64,000 bases of DNA from Sipunculus nudus (lineage: Eukaryota; Annelida; Sipuncula; Golfingiida; Sipunculidae), in the NCBI GenBank assembly GCA_026874595.1, contig CM049311.1, forward strand, positions 50,843,676 through 50,907,675. The letters are read 5' to 3'. Under the pieces are notes generated by a model. The model had not been told where the DNA came from. It saw only the letters and a list, made by a program, of their open reading frames with translations, and searched no databases. Position numbers and translations under genes: made by a program. Of this stretch, positions 50,701-62,700 are shown piece by piece. The number at the start of each line of letters is the position of its first letter. Position 1 is the stretch's first letter.

Positions 50701-53700
50701 CCATAATTAAATGGCAAATATTTATTAGAGATTTGAAGAGAACTGATAACTAAGTGAGTACATTAATTGCACATTAACTCTCTTTGTATGACTCTGGCAT
50801 TGGTTACTCCAGCTGGAATATATATGTAAACCGGTTAAGAATATATTTTCTTTGTTCCCTGCATGGGCATAAGTTTATTTATGTTTGTTAAAGGAGGCTG
50901 AAGCAGAAGAGATTACAGATGAAGTGTTTGAGGCAGAAGAGATAGAGGAGATTATTGAGGAAGATTATATTGATGGGGAGGAGGTGGAAGATAAAAAAGA
51001 CACAGGGAATGAGAAGGACCCCCAGCCTCCGCAGCGGCCCAGCATTGCAGATTCAGAACAGAGAGTGAAAGGTGAGTCTGTCAGCCTCTGCCATTCAACA
51101 TGTATCATCTAAATGTCACCATGTTTTGATATATAATGTTATATGCCACCTGAGTTAAGTCACATTCAGGCATATCCAAGAGCAGGAAAAACAAAAATGA
51201 ATGTTATAATTAGTGATTTTTAGCAGTTAAAACTGAAATTGAAACAGATGTAAAACTCTTTTCTATCTGTGATAGGGCTTTTTTTATAAACATTTTATTA
51301 AAGGATTCATGTTATTGCAGGATTAGGAAATTGTCTGATTAACTGGACAAATCCAAACTGTAAAGAATGGCTTTGAAGTTATGATTACACATTCTGTTAA
51401 ATTATAAAAGTAACAAATAAGTGGTTGGATTATCCTTATATTACATTAGTTCCTACACTTTTATAATTATTACTGTAGATCTAGCAGGATAGTACACTTT
51501 GTACAAAATAGTACACAACAGTATAATTAGTACATTATAGTACACTTAGTACACAACAGTACACTTAGTACATAATAGTACACTTAGTACACAACAGTAC
51601 ACTTAGTACATAATAGTACACTCAGTACACAACAGTACACTTAGTACATAATAGTACACTTAGTACACAACAGTACACTTAGTACATAATAGTACACTCA
51701 GTACACAACAGTACACTTAGTACATAATAGTACACTTAGTACACCAGAGTACACATTCAGGTTACTGTTAAGGTCACTATTGTTTCCAGACCAGATGAAG
51801 AAGACTTTATTTGAAGAGCCTACCCTAACTAGCACCTGGCAGGACGGCATGCAGACACAAACCAGTCAGTTCCTGACCAAGAAGAAACCAGCAGCACGTG
51901 AAGCAGCAAGAGAACTACTGTCTACTCGCAAATATGTATGTGTACAATATCAGGGACCCACTGCCTACTCGCAAATATGTATGTATGCAATGTCAGGGAC
52001 CCACTGCCTACTGGCAAATATGTTTGTATGCAATATCAGGGACCCACTGCCTACTCGCAAATATGTATGTATGCAATATCATTGACCCACTGCATACTGG
52101 CAAATATGTATATGTACAATATCAGGGACCCACTGCCTACTGGCAAATATGTATGTATGCAATGTCAGGGACCCACCCAACTGGCAAATATGTATGTATG
52201 CAATATCAGGGACCCACTGCTTACTGGCAAATATGTTTGTATGCAATATCATTGACTCACTGCCCACTCACAAATATGTATGTATGCAATATCAGGGACC
52301 CACTGCCAACTGGCAAATATGTATATATGCAATATCAGGGACCCACTGCCTACTGGCAAATATGTATGTATGCAATATCAGGGACCCACTGCCAACTGGC
52401 AAATATGTTTGTATGCAATATCAGGGACCCACTGCCAACTGGCAAATATGTTTGTATGCAATATCAGGGACCCACTGCCAACTGGCAAATATGTTTGTAT
52501 GCAATATCAGGGACCCACTGCCTACTCGCAAATATGTATGTATGCAATATCATTGACCCACTGCCAACTGGCAAATATGTATGTGTACAATATCAGGGAC
52601 CCACTGCCAACTGGCAAATATGTATGTGTACAATATCAGGGACCCAATGCCTACTGACAAATATGTATGTATGCAATATCAGGGACCCACTGCCAACTGG
52701 CAAATATGTATGTATGCAATATCAGGGACCAACTGCCTACTGGCAAATATGTATAAATGCAATATCAGGGACCCACTGCCTACTGGCAAATATGTATGTA
52801 TGCATTATCAGGGACCCACTGCCTACTGGCAAATATGTATGTATGCAATATCAGGGACCCACTGCCAACTGGCAAATATGTATGTGTACAATGTCAGGGA
52901 CCCAATGCCTACTGACAAATATGTATGTATGCAATATCAGGGACCCACTGCCAACTGGCAAATATGTATGTATGCAATATCAGGGACCAACTGCCTACTG
53001 GCAAATATGTATAAATGCAATATCAGGGACCCACTGCCTACTGGCAAATATGTATGTGTACAATATCAGGGACCCAATGCCTACTGGCAAATATGTATGT
53101 ATGCAATATCAGGGACCTACTGGCAAATATGTAGAGAGTCAAAAAAATTCTGCAGGTAATGATATTGGGGTGTGATTATGTGATGTCATCTGGATAAATG
53201 ATTACTTAACACTGTGAAATGAAATAAAAACTCTCTGAGTGTAAAATGTGGATACCAGTAACTGAGACACCAAAAATCATATATGCTCTCCATTGTGATC
53301 AAGTATTAATTGCTTTTCCCAGCTTCTCAACATCAAAATGAAGGGCTATAATGGTGATGACCAGAATTCAATAAAAAATGGTTGATATAGAATTTAAATA
53401 AAGGAGTACAGAATAAAACAGAAGCAGTAATGTAATAACTGGTATCATATGATTTGATAAATTGTCCATTTACTGATGACAAGTAGCTGTTTTTTTTATA
53501 ATATTTTGAGTACTACTAACAAATCTTTTGGCATCACTCACAAGATTTAAAAAAAACTTCATGATCAAGAGGGAGGGAGGGTCTCCACGACAACCCCCTC
53601 TGGTGGATCCATGTATGGTTGTATGATGTTTAAATTACAGACTGTCGAGCAGTTTGACAAGGAGCCAGACAGGAGGAAAATGATTGCAAAAGAAATGGTT

Positions 53701-56700
53701 GCCTCAGAAACAACTTACCTCCGCACTTTGGAGATTATCCGGGATGTGTTTTGTAACCCACTCAAGAATTCTCTGGCATCCAATCGGGGTATTGTCAGTG
53801 CTCACAACCTTCAGATCATCTTTACTGACCCTATGACCCTGCTTGACCTCAGCAGGTCAGTTCAGTTTTTAATAATGAAGAAAATACTGTTGTCACAGAA
53901 ATGACACCTGTTTTTAAGTGGAGAATTGAAAACACAGGTTGATATTTTTGCAGGATATTGCTGTTATTAATTCAGTTTGATTTTTTTAGCTTTTTAGAAT
54001 TTTAGCTCATCTTGCCATAGACCTTTATTTCCTGAGCTATTTTGATATTGTTTATTTTTATCTGATAGAGCTTGGATTAATAAAGGATGTCTGTTTAACT
54101 TAAGCAAGGTACTACTACCAACTCTTGAATAATGCTTTGTGAGCATGTCAGACACCAAGCTGAACATACTAAGATACATTTTAGTATTTACTGTATTTTG
54201 TTGTATATCTTCAAAAAGGTTACAATAACTCCTTTGCCTCCCTGAATATTGTCACATTACCTGTCTTTGAAACCGACTTGATAAACATCACTGACCCTCA
54301 GTTTAACTTTATTGTTTTCTGATATGATAGGGAGTTATTGGAAGATATAAGGGATCGAGTGGCTGAGTGGAATCCACAGCAGTGTCTTGGGGATATATTT
54401 GTTAAGTTTTGTGGCAAGCTGAAGCCATATGTGAACTTCCTGAACAACTATGCTGTGATTCTTCGCTGTATCGAACGCTGCATGGAGCAGACACCTGCCT
54501 TCCGGGCTTTCCTGAAGCGTCATAATAGACAACCAAACACCAAGATGCTAACGTATGTACCATGCATGCTCAAGTTAACATATGTCAGGGAACTGTCATA
54601 GTAAGGTCAGATCTCAGGAAGAAACAGTTCTGAATGTATTAACTTTTTTGTTTTACATAATAAAACCCTCAAATCTCACCCAACCCCACCCCTGTGATTT
54701 GTGGTTATGTTATAAACTAATGTGAGCTTTACTGTATTACAAACCCTCGCCCCTCCTGACACTTCCTACTTGTCTCTTGTGAAAACCTGTAAACGAGACC
54801 TGAAGTGAAGTGGAAGTTGGACAGAAGTGTGTGTAAAGGGCCCAATAAGGAGAAATTTTCATTGGTACTATCTGGCGACTAATCTCCTAAGGGAGAAAAT
54901 TCTCATTAATACAGAAAAGCTCACTCTGTTTTTTTCTAACAAACCACAAATCTGGGAGGGGAGGCGGGATGGAGTTGAGGGATTCAGTGATCACAGTCCT
55001 TACAGTCATGATACCAGGTCCACATTCATGCAGACAAAGGGCCACTACTGTGTACCTCAGTTTACATTAAGTCAGCTTAGCAGAAAATATGTACATAGGT
55101 GGCACCACTGGTCTTATATAAACAAAAAAGTTATCCAAGTTCAAATTGCATAGCAAATTTCAAGTTAATTTGCATTAGCTATTAAGAAATTAAATATTAT
55201 GAATTGGCATGGTTTGTACAAATAATCACCAAACATGGTTGGCACTAGACTATTAAAAATTAACCTTAAAATGTCCAATATTTGTGATACTGTTAGTGAT
55301 TGTAATTAATCTTTTTTTGTCTTATTACTGAATCAGTTTTATAACTCCAGGTTACAGGAGCTCCTGCTAGCCCCAACACGCAGGGTCAAGGAGTATGTCA
55401 CCTTATTGACCTGGTTCAAAACCTACACCCCTCAGGACCATGCTGACCAGGATGACCTTGCCCAGGCCTTAAAAATACTGTCTGACCTTGAAAATCTTAT
55501 AAGTGATGTGAGTATGTTTACTGTGTGACCTTGACTGTTCCATCAGTGATGCAAGTGTTTGCATTGTTTTACTTGAAATTCTCAAAAATTTATGTGAGCA
55601 CATACTGACTTGAAAAAATGCCATCATTGATGTAAGCGTGTTTACTGTATTAATGTTTAGCACTTGTAATATGTTTATTTATTTATTTTATCCAGTAAAT
55701 CATATTTAACTTCAGCCTTTGAAAAATTATGCCCAAGCACTTTACTGAATTGAAATATATTCCTAAAATAAATGGGGACCTAGACAGTGGAGTTGTAAAA
55801 AAGGTCAATTCTTTCTGCTGGTAGCCCAGGATCGATTCGCCATGTCAGTATGAGAGACAGTTGTAGTTCTCAGTTAAAGGGCAGTGCTTTTTTTTTTTGC
55901 TGATTCTCCAGTTTCTTCCACCACTTATCACCATACCATCTGTGCCATTGAGAGTGCCTAGCATTAGTTATAACTATTTTAAAATCCATATAACATATAA
56001 TTGAAATTTTGAAAATTGGCTAAAATTATAAAAGCATTTTAGTACTGAGACAGAGTACTACGGCTTTCATGTTTTCAGATTTCACTGACAGTATCAAACT
56101 ATCATGTTTTATTTACTTACAGACTAAAAAGCGACTGGAGAGAGAGAAAGAGCTGGTGCTAGTACAGAAGAAGATACTGGGCTGTCCGGTAAGAAAACCA
56201 CTGGTTAAACACTTTTAACAGACCTATACATTGTTATCCTTTGGCTTGTCTGCTGCCAGACTAGAAATGATAATTGAAGCTGTGAGGGTATATCATAAAA
56301 CATCCAAGAAATAATTCATCAAAAGGATTATCATGAGGTGAAGACAATGCACCATTGTCTGCATCTGTAATACTAGTTGTTATAATGATTCTAGATATAA
56401 GATGTCCATAGGTTTATCATTAACAAAAAAAACATATTACTGTTTGGAGGTTAATTTAAGCAACACAGGTTGACTTGTACTACACTTATATAAGTGCTAA
56501 ATTCCAAATAAGGGTGTTAAGTGATGTGTGCGTATGTGGGTTTCCTGTCTCAGAAACTACTAGAGGCTGGGTGTATAATGTATGTGGGTTTTCCTGTTAC
56601 AGACACTACTGGAGGCTGGGTGTATATTGTATCTTGGTTTTCCTGTTACAGACACTACTGGAGGCTGGGTGTATATTGTTACTGGGTCTTCCGGTTACAG

Positions 56701-59700
56701 ACACTACTGGAGGCTGGGTGTGTATTGTATGTGGGTTTTCATGTTACAGACACTACTGGAGGCTGGGTATATATTGTATCTGGGTCTTCCTGTTGAAGAC
56801 ACTACTGGAGGGTTGGTGTATAATGTATGTTGGTTTTCCTGTTACAGACACTACTGGAGGGTTGGTGTATATTGTATCTGGGTTTTCATGTTACAGACAC
56901 CACTGGAGGCTGGGTATATATTGTATCTGGGTATTCCTGTTACAGACACTACTGGAGGGTTGGTGTATAATGTATGTTGGTTTTCCTGTTACAGACACTA
57001 CTGGAGGGTTGGTGTATATTGTATGTTGGTTTTCCTGTTACAGACACTACTGGAGGGTTGGTGTATATTGTATGTTGGTTTTCCTGTTACAGACACTACT
57101 GGAGGGTTGGTGTATATTGTATGTTGGTTTTCCTGTTACAGACACTATTGGAGGGTTGGTGTATATTGTATCTGGGTTTTCCTGTTACAGACACTACTGG
57201 AGGGTTGGTGTATATTGTATCTGGGTTTTCCTGTTACAGACACTACTCGAGGCTGGGTGTGTATTGTGTCTGGGTTTTATTGTTACAGACCCTACTTGAG
57301 GCTGGGTGTATATTGGATCTGGGTTTTATTGTTACAGACACTACTGAAGGCTTGATATATATTGTATCTGGGTTTTCCTGTTACAGACACTACTGGAGGC
57401 TGGGTGTGTATTGTATCTGGGTTTTATTGTTACAGACCCCACTGGAGGCTAGGTGTATATTGTATCTGGGTTTAATTGTTACAGACACTATTGGAGGGTT
57501 GGTATATATTGTATCTGGGTTTTCCTGTTACAGACACTACTGGAGGGTTGGTGTATATTGTATATTGGTTTTCCTGTTACAGACACTACTGGAGGGTTGG
57601 TGTATATTGTATCTGGGTTTTCCTGTTACAGACACTACTTGAGGGTTGATGTATATTGTATCTGGGTTTTCCTGTTACAGACACTACTGGAGGGTTGGTG
57701 TATATTGTATCTGGGTTTTCCTGTTACAGACACTACTGGAGGCTGGGTGTGTATTGTATCTGGGTTTTATTGTTACAGACCCTACTGGAGGCTGGGTGTA
57801 TATTGTGTCTGGGTTTTATTGTTACAGACACTACTGAAGGCTCGGTATATATTGTATCTGGGTTTTTCTGTTACAGACACTACTGGAGGGTTGGTGTATA
57901 TTGTATCTGGGTTTTCCTGTTACAGACACTACTGGAGGCTGGGTGTGTATTGTATCTGGGTTTTATTGTTACAGACACTACTGAAGGCTTGGTATATATT
58001 GTATCTGGGTTTTCCTGTTACAGACACTACTGGAGGCTGGATGTATATTGTATCTGGGTTTTGTTGTTACAGACACTACTGAAGGCTTGGTATATATTGT
58101 ATCTGGGTTTTCCTGTTTCAGACACTACTGGAGGGTTGGTGTATATTGTATCTGGGTTTTCATGTTACAGACACTGCTGGAGGCTGGGTGTGTATTGTAT
58201 GTGGGTTTTCCTGTTACAGACACTACTGAAGGCTTGGTATATATTGTATTTGGGTTTTCATGTTACAGACACTACTGGAGGGTTGGTGTATATTGTATGT
58301 GGGTTTTCATGTTACAGACACTACTGGAGGCTGGGTGTGTATTGTATGTGGGTTTTCATGTTACAGACACTACTGGAGGCTGGGTGTGTATTGTATCTGG
58401 GTTTTATTGTTACAGACCCTACTGGAGGCTGGGTGTATATTGTATCTGGGTTTTATTGTTACAGACACTACTGAAGGCTTGGTATATATTGTATCTGGGT
58501 TTTTCTGTTACAAACACTACTGGAGGGTTGGTGTATATTGTATGTGGGTTTTCATGTTACAGACACTACTGGAGGCTGGGTGTGTATTGTATCTGGGTTT
58601 TATTGTTACAGACACTACTGAAGGCTTGGTATATATTGTATCTGGGTTTTCCTGTTACAGACACTACTGGAGGCTGGGTGTATATTGTATCTGGGTTTTG
58701 TTGTTACAGACACTACTGAAGGCTTGGTATATATTGTATCTGGGTTTTCCTGTTTCAGACACTACTGGAGGCTGGGTGTGTATTGTATCTGGGTTTTCAT
58801 GTTACAGACACTACTGGAGGCTGGGTGTGTATTGTATGTGGGTTTTCCTGTTACAGACACTACTGAAGGCTTGGTATATATTGTATCTGGGTTTTCATGT
58901 TACAGGCACTACTTGAGGGTTAGTGTATATTGTATGTGGGTTTTCCTGTTACAGACACTACTGGAGGCTGGGTGTGTATTGTATCTGGGTTTTCCTGTTA
59001 CAGACACTACTGAAGGCTTGGTATATATTATATCTGGGTTTTCCTGTTACAGACACTACTGGAGGCTGGGTGTATATTGTATCTGGGTTTTGTTGTTTCA
59101 GACACTACTGAAGGCTTGGTATATATTGTATCTGGGTTTTCCTGTTTCAGACACTACTGGAGGCTGGGTGTGTATTGTATCTGGGTTTTCATGTTACAGA
59201 CACTACTGGAGGCTGGGTGTGTATTGTATGTGGGTTTTCCTGTTACAGACACTACTGAAGGCTTGGTATATATTGTATCTGGGTTTTCATGTTACAGACA
59301 CTACTGGAGGGTTGGTGTATATTGTATCTGGGTTTTCATGTTACAGACACTACTGGAGGCTTGGTGTGTATTGTATGTAGGTTTTCCTGTTACAGACACT
59401 ACTGGAGGCTGGGTGTGTATTGTATCTGGGTTTTCCTGTTACAGACAATACTGAAGGCTTGGTATATATTGTATCTGGGTTTTCATGTTACAGACACTAC
59501 TTGAGGGTTGGTGTATATTGTATGTGGGTTTTCCTGTTACAGACACTACTGGAGGCTGGGTGTGTATTGTATCCGGGTTTTCCTGTTACAGACACTACTG
59601 AAGGCTTGGTATATATTGTATCTGGGTTTTCCTGTTACAGACACTACTGGAGGGTTGGTGTATATTGTATCTGGGTTTTCATGTTACAGACACTACTGGA

Positions 59701-62700
59701 GGCTGGGTGTGTATTGTATGTGGGTTTTCATGTTACAGACACTTCTGAAGGCTTGGTATATATTGTATCTGGGTTTTCATGTTACAGACACTACTGGAGG
59801 GTTGGTGTATATTGTATCTGGGTTTTCATGTTACAGACACTACTGGAGGCTTGGTGTGTATTGGATCTGGGTTTTCCTTTTACAGACACTACTAGAGGCT
59901 TGGTATATATTGTATCTGGGTTTTCCTGTTACAGACACTACTGGAAGCTGGGTGTATATTGTATGTGGGTTTTCCTGTTATAGACACTACTGGAGGTTGG
60001 TGTATATTGTATCTGGGTTTTCCTGTTACAGACACTACTGAAGGCTGGGTATATATTGTATCTTGGTTTTCCTGTTACAGACCCTACTGGAGGCTGGGTA
60101 TATATTGTATCTGGGTTTTCCTGTTACAGACCCTGCTGGAGGCTGGGTATATATTGTATCTGGGTTTTCCTGTTACAGACACTACTGAAGGCATGGTATA
60201 TATTGTATCTGGGTTTTCCTGTTACAGACCCTGCTGGAGGCTAACCGATTTCTTCTCAAGCAGCTGGATGTGGCTAATCTGCAGCCTCCTTCTGATGCTG
60301 TGGTACCAGAGCTGAGGTCAGTGATAAATCTAGAGAAAATTCTACTGGATGATAATGTCAGTACAAAGACAGCTGTCTCTTATGTGTAAAGGAGAGCTTG
60401 GAAAACGCCTGCTAAAATTCCTCCAAGATACAGTTGCCACAGCAGAAATACACAATTCTGTTAGATAAAATGACTTTAATTTTCATGTGCATTTTAGAAA
60501 TTTTAAAAATATACCGAACACAAATTCACCTTTGTCACTGCAGAAATTAAAAATAAAAACTGTAATGGACACAGTTCCATAAAGTCTGCTGTGTAAACTT
60601 CCTGAGACAGAAGTAAGGAACTAATGTTCCTTATGTTAGACCATGGGTGAAGATTAAGTTCAAATCATATTCACATAATATGTGTATTATTGAATAGATT
60701 AGCTGCTTATTTGAGTGAGAATAAGAGGATCACGTTTTTGTTGTAGGGTTTACCAACATATTCAGATGCTGGGATTGTTTATGTTCAATGATGCCCTGGT
60801 GGTGACCAGAAGAACTATTAAGCACCAGCCATTTGAGAAGTCTCACGAGTACAGCTACCACTTTGAAGCTTGTGCGTCCCTGCCCAGACTCCGCATAGAA
60901 GATATTCCAGACTCAAAATGTAAGATTTTTGTGTCATTTACTTTAACCAAGGTTTCCTTTTTAGCGAACCTGTAAGCTTATGAGACGGTGTGGAGTTGTC
61001 TGTCGTGCATTATGTGTCGTCTGTACGTTAACCATAGCTATCACAAAAACCACAGGAGCTAGCATCACCAATTTTTTTTGCAAATAATCAGTCCTCTAAA
61101 AAAATCTATCGGATTGTGTTTATTTTTTTTCTAACTGTATTTTTTTAGATTTTATAGGGAAAAAGCTAAAAAAGCTTAAAAAATCTTCCAAAACTGTCAA
61201 GCCAAATTGTCCAATATTTCACAGAAATGATTTCTGGAACAATCTCTCTCAAGTTTGTACGAATGGTTCCAGTTTGGAGATTTTTGGCCGAGTTACAGAA
61301 GGTTGAACTTAGTCATCTGTCCAAAAAAGCACATTAAAATCTCAGAAACGGCTGAAGCTATCATCACAAATTTTATGCCAATGTTGGTCACATGAGTCAT
61401 ATCTGAAATTGAGGTATTGGTGGCACCACCTGCATCGTCCTTTTTTTGTACGGGGTCATCAGTGCCTGTATCACACTGAGGGCTACAAAATACTTCTTCT
61501 CTGAAACCATATGGCCAAATTGTTTAATATCGACAGAAATTATCCTAGGGTAGTGCTTTCTGAAGTTTGTTCAAATGGTCTCAGTTCAGTGACTTTTGGC
61601 TGAATTATGAGAAGCTGAATTTAGTCATACGCCATAACAGCCCATTTTAGCTCAGTGGCTACAAAGATCTTCTTCTTAAAAACAACTGGGCCAAATTCTT
61701 AAATCTTACACATCAATAATCCTTAGATGTTGATAAATCAAGTTTGTTCAAATGGTTTTGATTCAGTGCTTTTTGAGTGAGTTACAGGAAGCTGAACTTA
61801 GCCAGTTTGCTGGATCTTCCTATATGAGTTATAAACCTGCAAAACTTCTTTTGACTGGCACCACTGAAGCCAGTTTGTTTAATATTTTACAAGAATAATC
61901 CCCACAATAATTCTTATAATAATTGTCTTTAATGGTCATTTACCATATATGTTAGCTGAGTGATGCTGTTACATCTAGCCTGGCACCTGTTTATCAGCAT
62001 CTATTACATCATGCCACTATCTTTGGTTAATATTGACAACAATGTTTTTTAAAAGCTTTTAAAAATATTAGATTCATGATTTAAATTATAAATCATACCA
62101 GGCAAATTGTTACAATCATGGATATTCAGCTCTCTGTGGTTATATAAAGACAACTGTACATGGATTATAAATTATTAGTTTCTATACTCAACCTAATTCA
62201 AGAATTTGCCATCAGTGAGATGTATCTGTATTATAATTTTGCATTCAGTATGCATCTGTAATAATTTTACATATATTACTGATTTCCTTATTATAAAAAG
62301 TCAGCTGAAAAGCATTTTGTATTGGGAAAATTTATTTCAAAGTTATTTCAAGTTTGGACCACTTTTGTGTTCAGATGGCAGCACTTGGTTTACCATTGGC
62401 AGATAGCCAGTGCCTTGATGTTGGCCATTAGCCAAGATGATGTCAGCTCCATAAATAGTTTTGGCACAGTGCCAGGTTTGGAAAAAGTGCAGCCAGGTGC
62501 AGATCAAGAGTTCACTAAGTGCTGTAGCTTGAGGCCGCAATTTGTCACAGTTCACTCTATGGCAACTGCCTTACTCACCTAAGTCTGGTCAGCCCAGTGC
62601 ATCAAAATCAAGGGAAGTTGCCAGCTACATTTACTTTTGCACAGTGTATGTGCCTGCTTATTTCTACAGAGGTATTTGATACATCAGCCTGAAATAGGGC

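Noticed and set aside
51898-53175. Plus-strand frames up to 425 codons with [20 protein letters not shown]-type repeats
   Set aside because: Open frames arise because the 43-bp unit has no stop in any frame. The real exon 17 ends at 51935 in phase with exon 18.
56475-60315. Many overlapping plus-strand frames of 100-274 codons with [16 protein letters not shown]-like repeats
   Set aside because: Product of the 50-bp array G, which has few stops in any plus-strand frame. Three rotating frames of one repeat cannot all be coding.
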